The notes under the pieces: generated by a model
The model's input: the letters and a program-made list of their open reading frames with translations, nothing else
The model's database searches: none
What the model was told of the DNA's origin: nothing
Made by a program: the position numbers and the translations under genes
NCBI GenBank assembly: GCA_016198705.1
Contig: JACQIA010000045.1
Span: 1-40,072 of the forward strand
Source: Candidatus Aenigmatarchaeota archaeon
GTDB taxonomy: Archaea > Aenigmatarchaeota > Aenigmatarchaeia > CG10238-14 > SCSR01
Direction of reading: 5' to 3'
DNA length: 40,072 nt
In this document: positions 9,227 to 17,904 of the stretch, in pieces
How positions within the stretch are numbered: position 1 is the first letter of the stretch
Layout: the number at the start of each line of letters is the position of its first letter

Positions 9227-9754
9227 ATGTTGCATAAGTTGTTTAAATTAATCGATAAAGTACTGCCGGCAAAAGTTGCTTATGCCCACTGTGATATTCC
9301 ATGCGGTATTTACGATCCTCATTTGGCTCAATTGGCAGCACACACAGTTATAAGAATGGTGGATTTGATTAACGAAGCTGTAGCGAATATGAAAAATAAT
9401 CAAAATCCAACTGTAGAAGAGAGAAGGGATTTCATCAATAAAATTTCCCGGTATACAGCTGTGAAGGAACAGCATGCTGAATTATGCAAGCATGAAGTGA
9501 GAATATTGTGGGGAGATTATTTTAAGCCAGAGCATGTGCAGAAGTATCCTGAATTGCATGAACTGATATGGAAGATAATGAAGCTTGGTTCCAAGGCTCG
9601 GCAGGAAATCAACCTGCAAGCAGCTGAAGAATTGCTGGAGGCTGCGAATAGAATTGCTGAGATATTTTGGGCGACAAAAGGCCTGGGTACAACAAGATTC
9701 AAGGCCCCCTATCCTACTGGAAGAGAAACAGTATATCCTACTTCTAAAAAATGA
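9227..9754 (+). CDS. sodN: Nickel-dependent superoxide dismutase precursor
   Basis: Ni-hook HCDIPCGIYDP preceded by a ~21-residue propeptide (MLHKLFKLIDKVLPAKVAYA); followed directly by a sodX-like protease. Confidence 0.92.
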   Translation: MLHKLFKLIDKVLPAKVAYAHCDIPCGIYDPHLAQLAAHTVIRMVDLINEAVANMKNNQNPTVEERRDFINKISRYTAVKEQHAELCKHEVRILWGDYFKPEHVQKYPELHELIWKIMKLGSKARQEINLQAAEELLEAANRIAEIFWATKGLGTTRFKAPYPTGRETVYPTSKK

Positions 9755-10050
9755 TTCTAATGCGCTTTAGAATTGAAGACAGAAGCATGGAGCCTACATT
9801 AAAATCAGGAGATTATATAATAGTGAATAAACTAGCGTATGTTTTTGGGAAACCATCCAAAGGCGATGTAATTGTTTTTAAAGATCCTAAAGAAAAAAAT
9901 AAATTTCTTGTGAAAAGAGTTAGTAAAATAATTAGTAACAAATATTTTGTTGTTGGTGATAACAAGAGATACAGTCAAGACAGCAGACACTTTGGGCCAA
10001 TAAACAAAAATTTGATTGTAGGAAAATTGTTAATGCACATTAGGCAATAA
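9751..10050 (+). CDS. sodX: Nickel-type superoxide dismutase maturation protease (S24/S26 signal-peptidase-like)
   Basis: RSMEPTLKSGDYIIVNK...GDVIVFKDP...FLVKRV...VVGDNKRYSQDSRHFGPI; ATGA overlap with sodN. Confidence 0.88.
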   Translation: MILMRFRIEDRSMEPTLKSGDYIIVNKLAYVFGKPSKGDVIVFKDPKEKNKFLVKRVSKIISNKYFVVGDNKRYSQDSRHFGPINKNLIVGKLLMHIRQ

Positions 10051-10084
10051 ATACTTAAATATTCACTATTAACATCATATTAAC

Positions 10085-10330
10085 ATGGTTAAAGCAATTG
10101 TTGATATCGACAAAGAAGCAAACAAGGTATTGAATATTTTGAAAGCTGAATATGGGCTGAAAGATAAGTCTCAAGCCATCAACAAAATGGCAAGAGAATT
10201 TAAAAAGTTTGTTAAAATTGAACCAGAGGTAAGACCTGAATACATAAGGAAACTGAAAAGAATACAAAAACAAAAGAAAATAAGAATAGGCACAATAGAC
10301 GATTTTCGCAAAAGATACGGATTGAAATGA
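10085..10330 (+). CDS. Small antitoxin-like protein, partner of the RelE-type toxin
   Basis: 81 aa, RHH-like N-terminus (MVKAIVDIDKEANKVLNILKAEYGLKDKSQAINKMA), 1 nt upstream of the toxin ORF. Confidence 0.65.
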   Translation: MVKAIVDIDKEANKVLNILKAEYGLKDKSQAINKMAREFKKFVKIEPEVRPEYIRKLKRIQKQKKIRIGTIDDFRKRYGLK

Positions 10331-10331
10331 A

Positions 10332-10595
10332 ATGTATACTATCAGTAACAGTCCGAAAGCTGATGAAATCTTTAAAAAATTAGCTAAGAAGAACCAAAGA
10401 CAACTTGAGATAATTACTAATAAGCTTAAACAAATTCTTGAGAATCCTCATAGATTCAAACCGCTAAGTAACATCATGAAAGGGCAAAGACGAATTCATT
10501 TTGGAAGTTTTGTTCTTGTCTATTCCATCGATGAGGCGAATAAAATTGTTGTAGTAGAAGATTATGATCATCATGATAAAATATACAGAAACTAA
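10332..10595 (+). CDS. RelE/ParE-superfamily toxin
   Basis: 87 aa; KADEIFKKLAKKNQRQLEIITNKLKQILENPHRFKPLSNIMKGQRRIHFGSFVLVYSID...VVVEDYDHHDKIY. Confidence 0.82.
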   Translation: MYTISNSPKADEIFKKLAKKNQRQLEIITNKLKQILENPHRFKPLSNIMKGQRRIHFGSFVLVYSIDEANKIVVVEDYDHHDKIYRN

Positions 10596-10613
10596 CCAAT
10601 CAGTTTAGCCAAC

Positions 10614-10682
10614 CTATTTCTCATCTTCGCATCCGCAGTGGCATGACTTCTCATTAACACATCCGCATTCGCAGTCTTCCAT
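10614..10682 (-). CDS. 22-aa Cys-rich microprotein MEDCECGCVNEKSCHCGCEDEK
   Basis: Hand translation; two CxCGC-like clusters; immediately downstream of two other mini-ORFs on the same strand. Confidence 0.45.
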   Translation of the reverse strand: MEDCECGCVNEKSCHCGCEDEK

Positions 10683-10687
10683 AGAAA

Positions 10688-10795
10688 TCACTTCTCCTCA
10701 AACTTCTTAAACTTTCGTGTAAACCCTTTCTTATAACCTTTATACTTCTTTTTCTTATTTTTGGGGAAATCTACTGAATAAGGGTCAAAACTCAT
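10688..10795 (-). CDS. 35-aa highly basic mini-protein MSFDPYSVDFPKNKKKKYKGYKKGFTRKFKKFEEK
   Basis: Hand translation; ATGA overlap with the upstream zinc-ribbon ORF; alternative ATG at 10807. Confidence 0.45.
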   Translation of the reverse strand: MSFDPYSVDFPKNKKKKYKGYKKGFTRKFKKFEEK

Positions 10796-10932
10796 ACCTT
10801 CACCCATGCATAATTCCCGCAATTGCTGCAGATAGGGTAAGTTTCATCTTTAGCAAATTCAAAAATATGTTCACAAACTTTGCATTTGTATTTCCCAGCT
10901 TCTTTTATCACATTACCAGCCCAATCTTGCAT
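10792..10932 (-). CDS. 46-aa zinc-ribbon/rubredoxin-like protein
   Basis: MQDWAGNVIKEAGKYKCKVCEHIFEFAKDETYPICSNCGNYAWVKV, two CxxC knuckles. Confidence 0.65.
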   Translation of the reverse strand: MQDWAGNVIKEAGKYKCKVCEHIFEFAKDETYPICSNCGNYAWVKV

Positions 10933-10968
10933 GTAAACTCAATTGTAAATAAATGTTTAAATAAACTA

Positions 10969-11484
10969 TTATCCGAGTTTCAATTTTTTCAATTTCGGCT
11001 TAATTACAAACAGACAGTAAGGGGCAACAGGATTTCTGTTGTAATAATCATGATGGTAATTTTCCGCCTCATAAAGTTTTGTGAATAGTACGATTTCAGT
11101 TACAACAGATTTACTTAATTTTTTCATTAATACCTTTTTAGATTTTTCCGCTAACTTTCGTTGATTTTCATCATGGTAAAATATCACAGATCTATACTGC
11201 GAACCAACATCTGTTCCCTGTCTGTTCAATGACGTAGGGTCATGTGCTTGCCAAAAAACATCTAAAAGTTCTTCGTAGGAAATTTCTTTAGGATCAAAAA
11301 TTATTTGAATTACTTCAGCATGCCCTGTCTTGCCTGAACAAACTTCTTCATATGTTGGATCCGATTTGCTCCCGCCAGCATAGCCTGAGACTACAGACTT
11401 CACACCCTTCAACCTTTGGAACACAGCCTCAGTGCACCAAAAGCATCCTCCACCAAATGTTGCCTTTTCCAACCTCTGCTTCAT
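10969..11484 (-). CDS. msrA: Peptide-methionine (S)-S-oxide reductase
   Basis: ATFGGGCFWCTEAVFQRLKGVKSVVSGYAGG, canonical MsrA. Confidence 0.97.
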   Translation of the reverse strand: MKQRLEKATFGGGCFWCTEAVFQRLKGVKSVVSGYAGGSKSDPTYEEVCSGKTGHAEVIQIIFDPKEISYEELLDVFWQAHDPTSLNRQGTDVGSQYRSVIFYHDENQRKLAEKSKKVLMKKLSKSVVTEIVLFTKLYEAENYHHDYYNRNPVAPYCLFVIKPKLKKLKLG

Positions 11485-11486
11485 AA

Positions 11487-11780
11487 TTAATGTCCCAGCA
11501 GAAGACTAAATAAAGCCTTTTGAGAAAACCAAACTACCAGTGCGATTGTTATTGCAGAATGCAAAAAAATTCCATTCATCGCAAGCAGTGCATAAGTTCC
11601 AAACATCAAATCAACTATGCTGGCAAAATCCTTTGAAGAAATCGTAAATAACAAACCTCTGAAAAAAATATAGCCAACCACAATCAGCGCAAGTTCTCTT
11701 GAAAATAGATCATAGAGCAAATGCAGGCCAATAATCGCTGCGAATAATAATTCTACAAAACCAAGGATTTTCATGTGCAT
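11487..11780 (-). CDS. Small multi-TM membrane protein
   Basis: 97 aa with several hydrophobic segments; 2 nt upstream of msrA. Confidence 0.6.
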   Translation of the reverse strand: MHMKILGFVELLFAAIIGLHLLYDLFSRELALIVVGYIFFRGLLFTISSKDFASIVDLMFGTYALLAMNGIFLHSAITIALVVWFSQKALFSLLLGH

Positions 11781-11812
11781 TTAAACAACCTATTTTTTCA
11801 AGGATTAAACAA

Positions 11813-14800
11813 TCAGGAACATCCGCTGGTGCTTCCACATGCCGTGCAAACATAACAAGAACCGCTTCTAACCGTCAAATTGCCACAATCGGCGCAAGCA
11901 GGAGCATCCGACTGCATATCAAATTTTTGCACAGCTGAAGCGCTAATTTCATTTCTTTCTAAAACAGCTTCTTTCTCATCTGTTTTTTCTTCTGTGTTAA
12001 ATCCTATTTTGCTTAACTCTTCTTGTGGCAAGAATTTCAACGCAAGCCATCTGAAAATATAGTCCATCACAGATTTCGCAACTTGTATTTGTGGATTGTC
12101 TGTCCATCCTGATGGCTCGAATCTCGTATGCGCGAATTTATTAACCAAAACCTTCAAAGGCACTCCATACTGCAATGAAATAGATATAGCAGTAGCAAAC
12201 GAATCCATCAATCCCGATAATGTGCTGCCTTCTTTGGACATAGTTATAAATAATTCACCAGGTGCCCCGTCGTCATACAAACCAACCGTGAAGTAACCTT
12301 CTTGACTGCCGATTCTGAATTTGTGTGTTATAGCTTTCCTCTCATCAGACAATCTTCTTCTAACAGGCCTGTAGACAACTTTAACATCTTGTTTCTCTTC
12401 AGATGTTGTCGATAGAGGTTGTGTGCTTTTGCTGCCGTCACGATATAATGCGAGTGATTTTAATGCTAACTTCCAGCTTTCCATGTAAACCTTTTGTACA
12501 TCAGCTACAGTTGCTTCGTTTGGCATGTTTATTGTTTTACTTATGGATCCTGATAGGAAAGGTTGTGCGATAGTCATCATCTTCACATGTGCCATGTAAT
12601 CTATGAAGCGTTTGCCTTTCTTCCCACATCTATTCGCACAATCAAATACGGCATAATGCTCTTCTTTCAAATGCGGCGCGCCTTCAATGGTCATTGCCCC
12701 GCAAATGTATTCGTTGGCAACATCAATCTCTGCTTGTGTAAAGCCTAATGCATTTAACAAATCAAATGTTGGTGAATTGTATTGTTCTGGTTTGAATCTC
12801 AATCGCTCTAAGCAAATCTTTCCTAGAGTATGAACATTGAATGCAAAATTAATTTCAAAAACACCAGGAAGCAATTTCTCTATCTTCTGTATATCCTCTT
12901 CATCGAACCCTTTCTTCTTCAATATAAAATCATTGATGTATGGAGCACCTTTCAAACTATTTGTGCCAATCATGTGTTTGATGATATCATGTGTTTGTTC
13001 ATCTGTATAACCTAAGTTCCTCAATGCTGGCATGACTGATTTGTTAACAATTTTGAAATAGCCTCCTCCGTATAATTTCTTGAATTTAACCAAAGCAAAA
13101 TCTGGCTCAATTCCAGTTGTATCAGCATCCATTACAAAACTTATAGTTCCTGTAGGTGCAATTAAAGTTGTTTGAGCATTTCTATAGCCATAATTTTCAC
13201 CCAACAACAAAGCCCTGTCCCAAGCTTCTATAGTCGCATTCAAGAGATATTGTGGACAAACTTTATGATCAATGCCAACAGGAATTGTGCTTAATTTTTC
13301 ATATTCTTCAGGTTTAGCATTGTATGCAGCTCTGCGGTGGTTTCTTATTACACGCAACATATGTTCTCTATTCTTCTCGAATTCTGGAAATGTTCCCAAG
13401 AAGCTAGCCATCTCTGCCGATGTAGCATAAGATTCTCCAGTCATCAATGCAGTTATAACAGCACTGAGAGATCGTCCTTTTTCAGAATCATAAGGAATTC
13501 CTAAAATCATCAATAACGAACCTAAGTTTGTATATCCTAAACCTAAACTGCGAGTATCATAGCTCAACTGTGCTATTTCTTTAGAAGGGAATTGTGCCAT
13601 TAAAACAGAAATTTCCAAAGTAATTGTCCACAAACGAGTTGCGTGTTTGAACGCTTCTACATCAAATATTCCAGTGTCTTTATCTAAGAATTTTTCAAGA
13701 TTGATTGATGCCAAATTACAAGCTGTATTGTCTAGGTACATAAATTCCGAGCATGGGTTGCTTGCATTTATTCTCCCAGATGCAGGAGAAGTATGCCAGT
13801 CATTTATTGTTGTATCAAATTGCAATCCAGGGTCTGCACATGCCCAAGCCGATTCAGCAATTTTATCCCATAGGTATCTTGCTTTAACAGTTCTCATTAC
13901 TTTACCATCAGTTCTAGCTGTCAAATTCCAATCCTTATCTTCAACAACAGCTTTCATGTACTCATCTGTAACTCGAACAGAATTGTTTGAATGTTGACCG
14001 AATACATGTTCTCCCTCAGCTTCCATTGTGTTTGGCACTAAACCAGCTTTTACCAATGCAAAGAATTTCTTTTCTTCATTTACTTTCCACATTATGAAAT
14101 CTTCTATCTCTGGATGATCGACATTCAATACAACCATTTTTGCCGCCCTACGTGTCGTGCCACCACTTTTGATTGCTCCTCCTGTTTGATCACCGATTCT
14201 CAAAAATGACATAACACCAGAAGACATGCCACCACCAGATAGATGTTCGCCTTTGCCTCTGATCGTTGAGTAATTTGTCCCTGACCCACTTCCATATTTA
14301 AAAATTCTAGCTTCTCTGACCCACAAATCCATTATTCCCCCTTCATTTACCAAATCGTCTTTTATTGGTTGAATAAAGCATGCATGCACTTGTCCACGTG
14401 AATAAGCATCAACAGAGCGTGTTAATTGTTTTGTGTCAGAATCTACATACCAATGTCCTTGTGCAGGTCCTGTGATACTGTAAGCAAAATTTAATCCAGT
14501 ATTAAACCATTGTGGTGAATTAGGTGCAGCTATTTGGTTTGCAAGCATGTAGGCCATTTCATCATAAAATGCTTGAGCGTCTTCATCAGTTGCAAAATAG
14601 CCATATTTCCTTCCCCAGTAAGTCCAGCAACCTGCTAATCGATGAACAACTTGCTTTAATGACGTTTCAGATCCAAAAACAGGATTTCCAAAAGAATCTA
14701 AAATCGGTTTACCGTCTCTATCTAACTGCGGAACACCCCTTTTCCTGAAATATTTTTGTGCAAGAATATCCAACGCATTCTGGCTCCAGAATTTTGGAAT

Positions 14801-14974
14801 TTCTATGTTGGGCATTTCAAAAACAACAGAACCGTCTGGATTTCTTATTACAGAAGATCTTCTTTCCCATTCAAACTTATCAAAAACATTCTCCCCAGCT
14901 TTAGTCCATAATCTTGGTATTCTCAATCCTTTATTTCCAAGCAATTCTACTTTGCCAGTTAACAATCCGTCCAT
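11813..14974 (-). CDS. nrdJ: Adenosylcobalamin-dependent (class II) ribonucleoside-diphosphate reductase
   Basis: 1053 aa; NPCSEFMYLDNTACNLASINL, APTGTISFVMDADTTGIEP; C-terminal Cys motif CADCGNLTVRSGSCYVCTACGSTSGCS. Confidence 0.95.
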   Translation of the reverse strand: MDGLLTGKVELLGNKGLRIPRLWTKAGENVFDKFEWERRSSVIRNPDGSVVFEMPNIEIPKFWSQNALDILAQKYFRKRGVPQLDRDGKPILDSFGNPVFGSETSLKQVVHRLAGCWTYWGRKYGYFATDEDAQAFYDEMAYMLANQIAAPNSPQWFNTGLNFAYSITGPAQGHWYVDSDTKQLTRSVDAYSRGQVHACFIQPIKDDLVNEGGIMDLWVREARIFKYGSGSGTNYSTIRGKGEHLSGGGMSSGVMSFLRIGDQTGGAIKSGGTTRRAAKMVVLNVDHPEIEDFIMWKVNEEKKFFALVKAGLVPNTMEAEGEHVFGQHSNNSVRVTDEYMKAVVEDKDWNLTARTDGKVMRTVKARYLWDKIAESAWACADPGLQFDTTINDWHTSPASGRINASNPCSEFMYLDNTACNLASINLEKFLDKDTGIFDVEAFKHATRLWTITLEISVLMAQFPSKEIAQLSYDTRSLGLGYTNLGSLLMILGIPYDSEKGRSLSAVITALMTGESYATSAEMASFLGTFPEFEKNREHMLRVIRNHRRAAYNAKPEEYEKLSTIPVGIDHKVCPQYLLNATIEAWDRALLLGENYGYRNAQTTLIAPTGTISFVMDADTTGIEPDFALVKFKKLYGGGYFKIVNKSVMPALRNLGYTDEQTHDIIKHMIGTNSLKGAPYINDFILKKKGFDEEDIQKIEKLLPGVFEINFAFNVHTLGKICLERLRFKPEQYNSPTFDLLNALGFTQAEIDVANEYICGAMTIEGAPHLKEEHYAVFDCANRCGKKGKRFIDYMAHVKMMTIAQPFLSGSISKTINMPNEATVADVQKVYMESWKLALKSLALYRDGSKSTQPLSTTSEEKQDVKVVYRPVRRRLSDERKAITHKFRIGSQEGYFTVGLYDDGAPGELFITMSKEGSTLSGLMDSFATAISISLQYGVPLKVLVNKFAHTRFEPSGWTDNPQIQVAKSVMDYIFRWLALKFLPQEELSKIGFNTEEKTDEKEAVLERNEISASAVQKFDMQSDAPACADCGNLTVRSGSCYVCTACGSTSGCS

Positions 14975-14975
14975 A

Positions 14976-15425
14976 CTATCTCTTCTTCAATTCTTTCAAT
15001 TCTTTTTCAAAGTGTTCTATGCCTTTGAATTGCCTGTAGACTGAGGCAAATCTTATGTAAGCAACTTCGTCCAACGATTTTAATTTTCCCATCGCCAACT
15101 CCCCTATTGCCCTGCTTTTTATTTCGTTTGAATCCATGTTTCTCAAATCGGCTTCAATTTCATCCACAGTCTTTTCTATATCTTCCTGGGATATGGGTCT
15201 TTTGCCACAGGCAAGTGCTATCCCTTTTGACAGCTTGTCGCGATTGAAAGGCTCGCGTCTGCCGTCATGTTTTATTACCACCAGCGGATGTGTTTCTATC
15301 CTCTCGTATGTTGTGAATCTTTTATTGCATTTCAGGCATTCCCTGCGTCTTCTTATTGCCTTTTCTTCACTAGCTCGCTTGTCTACAACCCTTATTTTGC
15401 TGCTTTCGCAATATGGGCATTGCAT
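14976..15425 (-). CDS. nrdR: Transcriptional repressor NrdR
   Basis: MQCPYCESSKIRVVDKRASEEKAIRRRRECLKCNKRFTTYERIE, Zn ribbon plus ATP cone; directly upstream of nrdJ. Confidence 0.96.
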   Translation of the reverse strand: MQCPYCESSKIRVVDKRASEEKAIRRRRECLKCNKRFTTYERIETHPLVVIKHDGRREPFNRDKLSKGIALACGKRPISQEDIEKTVDEIEADLRNMDSNEIKSRAIGELAMGKLKSLDEVAYIRFASVYRQFKGIEHFEKELKELKKR

Positions 15426-15436
15426 AAATCTCTATT

Positions 15437-15448
15437 GCCTCTAGAGGC
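15437..15448. promoter_or_regulatory. 12-bp perfect palindrome GCCTCTAGAGGC in the nrdR leader
   Basis: Direct inspection. Confidence 0.45.
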
Positions 15449-15454
15449 TTTTAA

Positions 15455-15470
15455 ACACAATAGGTTGTGG
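15455..15470. promoter_or_regulatory. NrdR-box-like operator ACACAATAGGTTGTGG
   Basis: Imperfect palindrome resembling the NrdR-box consensus (acaCwAtATaTwGtgt); lies between a TATA-like element and nrdR. Confidence 0.6.
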
Positions 15471-15504
15471 TTTTTACAACCTCGAAATACAATTCTACGA
15501 TTAG

Positions 15505-15513
15505 TATATAAAG
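15505..15513 (-). promoter_or_regulatory. TATA-box-like element for nrdR-nrdJ (CTTTATATA on minus strand)
   Basis: Minus strand reads ...AAAACCCTTTATATACTAATC... upstream of the operator. Confidence 0.5.
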
Positions 15514-15576
15514 GGTTTTCGTTAATTCAAAGGTTGTTTTTAAGAATAGAAATGACTCGTTTGTAGTTACAAAATT

Positions 15577-16170
15577 TTATTCCTTCCCGCCAAAATCTTC
15601 TATCTTGTAATTAAATTCCTCATCGGATTTAATCGTCCCACGTTCTTTCAGTACCTCTCTCGCCAAAAGCCAGAATAATGTCGCTACAGCTTTCTTGCCT
15701 TTGTTGTTTGCTGGAATTATTAGATCAACATCTCGCGTTTCATTGAACGTATCACAAATAGCTATAAGAGGCACTCTAGCTTTAACCGCTTCTTTCAGGG
15801 CCTGGTAATCCACCAAAGGATCGATGATTATCATAGCGTCCGCCTCAAAATATCTTTTATATTTCGGATTTGTCAATGTTCCCGGCATAAATCTGCCAGT
15901 AATGGCTTTTGCCTTGATCACTTCACCAAATTTTTTTATTGCATCTACAGCAACAGGCTTTCTAGTAACAGCCAAAATTTTCGTAGATCTAGATAAAAAT
16001 TTTGCAGCCGTCCTTATTCTTTCGTCAACTTTTTTTAAATTCAGCACAGCCAATCCATCCGGCCTTATTTTATAAATGAATTCCTTCATCTGCGCAGTCC
16101 TTTGTTTCATTCCTATGTGTATGCCTGACGCCAAATATTCTTCTCTTGAAATCAAAAGGCTTGTTTGCAT
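15577..16170 (-). CDS. rps2: 30S ribosomal protein S2 (uS2)
   Basis: YLASGIHIGMKQRTAQMKEFIYKIRPDGLAVLNLKKVDERIR...GRFMPGTLTNP...ADAMIIIDP. Confidence 0.96.
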   Translation of the reverse strand: MQTSLLISREEYLASGIHIGMKQRTAQMKEFIYKIRPDGLAVLNLKKVDERIRTAAKFLSRSTKILAVTRKPVAVDAIKKFGEVIKAKAITGRFMPGTLTNPKYKRYFEADAMIIIDPLVDYQALKEAVKARVPLIAICDTFNETRDVDLIIPANNKGKKAVATLFWLLAREVLKERGTIKSDEEFNYKIEDFGGKE

Positions 16171-16204
16171 ATCTTAAAATATTGCAATAAAGTGTTTTTA
16201 AAGG

Positions 16205-17065
16205 TTATTTCGACAGTGCAAGCAGCACAGCTCCAATAAGTAAAAGGATTGATCCTATGATAATTTTCAAAATTGTTCTGTTGCCTTTTACCTCTTTGAA
16301 ATAGAAAATGCCCCACCCCACATTAATCAAGAGCTGTAATTGCGTTAATGGGAATCCTATACTTAAACCAATTGAATTAATTGCTAGAAGACTGGTTATG
16401 TTGCCTATAGTCCACATGATGCCCGATGATAAACTGTTTATAATTTTATTAAAACTTAGACTTTGCCTCTTCGCACGAAGCGATAACAAATAAACTACCC
16501 AGCTTGTCATTAAAATTCCAGACACCATCGAGAAAATATATTCTGAAATTCCAGTTCCAGACAATTTTAAAGGTGTGATATAAGAGCCAAAAATCACCCC
16601 AGCCATTGCCGCATAAATAATTCCCTTAGCTGAATTATCCCCCTTGTTTTCTTTAGTCGCTATGATTAGAGGAATCGCAAAAATTAGAAATGCTACACCA
16701 ATCATTGCTAGTGCTATTGATGTCAATTGTTCCTTGAAGAATAAAACCCCCGTTAAAAATGTCGATAGAATAATTAGAGCTCCTATCATAGGAGTAGCTT
16801 TTGATATGCCTATTGATCTTACAGAAATTAGTGTTAAAACGTTCCCCAATGCCCACATAGCTCCAGAAAGCAACCCATATTGACTAAAACTGATTGTAAA
16901 ATTCAAAAGGGGCAAAGATAGCAATGTTGACAAAAAAATGCCAATACCCACAAATGCGTTATACTGGATGTTATCGACTTTGCCAGCTAGCTTCAACGGT
17001 ACAAAAGACGACCCCCATGCCAAAGCAGCAATTAAAGCGAAAAATACGCCAACAAATTCAGCCAT
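16205..17065 (-). CDS. DMT-superfamily (GlcU/RhaT/TMEM144-like) transporter
   Basis: ~10 TM segments; EFVGVFFALIAALAWGSSFVPLKLAG. Confidence 0.75.
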   Translation of the reverse strand: MAEFVGVFFALIAALAWGSSFVPLKLAGKVDNIQYNAFVGIGIFLSTLLSLPLLNFTISFSQYGLLSGAMWALGNVLTLISVRSIGISKATPMIGALIILSTFLTGVLFFKEQLTSIALAMIGVAFLIFAIPLIIATKENKGDNSAKGIIYAAMAGVIFGSYITPLKLSGTGISEYIFSMVSGILMTSWVVYLLSLRAKRQSLSFNKIINSLSSGIMWTIGNITSLLAINSIGLSIGFPLTQLQLLINVGWGIFYFKEVKGNRTILKIIIGSILLLIGAVLLALSK

Positions 17066-17068
17066 AAG

Positions 17069-17866
17069 CTAACCAATATATGTGAGCTTTTCCTTCTCCT
17101 CACCGGGCTTTTCAGGCCCTTTCGCCATCTGCATCATAGCCCTTCTTTCAACATCCTGTATTTTCTTGATGAAATCTTCCATCTCCTTTACCTTCTTGTC
17201 TAGCTTGCTTGTATCCAACTTAATGTTGAGTATTTTGGTCAAAACTTTCAAAACCCCTTCGGCAGATTTGGGGTCTGGAATAATCGGAAATCCTACGGTT
17301 TCACCCAGCAGACTAATACCTTTGATTCCGTAGTATTTGCCCAATCCAAGCAACAGGCCTGAAGCGCCAACTATAGTTCCAACCTTGCTGCCGGCATCGA
17401 AATCTATGCCAAATTTCGAATATTTTTTGACCAATTCCTGATCGCTAACTGCGCCAACAACCTTTGGCGCTGCGGTCTGCTCGCCTATAGACAAACCAGC
17501 TAAAGTAAACATTTCCTTAACGTCAAACTTGCTGACATACTTAAGAATCTCATCTGCAATTTCGTAATGCCCTTCTGCGTCTGCGGCTTGGCTGTCGCCA
17601 ATTAAAAGTATCAAATCCCTTTGGTTTTTCCCCTTGGCTTTGCAATAGTAGAATTCGTTCTTTAGCATATGCACAGCAGAAGACTGGTGCAACAAGACGA
17701 AAGGCATGAAATGGGAGGAAATGAGTTCAGCGAATTTCTTCGCTCCTAGTTCTTCCACCAAATAGCCTGCAGCTATTCTGCCGACATTCCCCACCCCAGG
17801 CAGGCCTTCGATGAATATGGGATTCTTGAGCTTTGGTTTCTCTAATTCTATTATTTTGGTTGTCAT
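17069..17866 (-). CDS. PAC2 family protein (proteasome assembly chaperone-like)
   Basis: PIFIEGLPGVGNVGRIAAGYLVEELGAKKFAEL...GLGKYYGIKGISLLGETVG. Confidence 0.9.
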   Translation of the reverse strand: MTTKIIELEKPKLKNPIFIEGLPGVGNVGRIAAGYLVEELGAKKFAELISSHFMPFVLLHQSSAVHMLKNEFYYCKAKGKNQRDLILLIGDSQAADAEGHYEIADEILKYVSKFDVKEMFTLAGLSIGEQTAAPKVVGAVSDQELVKKYSKFGIDFDAGSKVGTIVGASGLLLGLGKYYGIKGISLLGETVGFPIIPDPKSAEGVLKVLTKILNIKLDTSKLDKKVKEMEDFIKKIQDVERRAMMQMAKGPEKPGEEKEKLTYIG

Positions 17867-17904
17867 TATCCATTATTTGTGCTTTTAATTATTAATCTAT
17901 TTGT

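Noticed and set aside
9248-9770. Minus- and alternate-frame ORFs overlapping sodN (9248-9475, 9517-9702, 9585-9770)
   Set aside because: Overlap the well-supported sodN frame; no recognisable features.
10085-10595. RelE-type TA pair as a novel system
   Set aside because: Looks like an ordinary RelE/ParE-type toxin with a cognate small antitoxin; nothing unusual visible.
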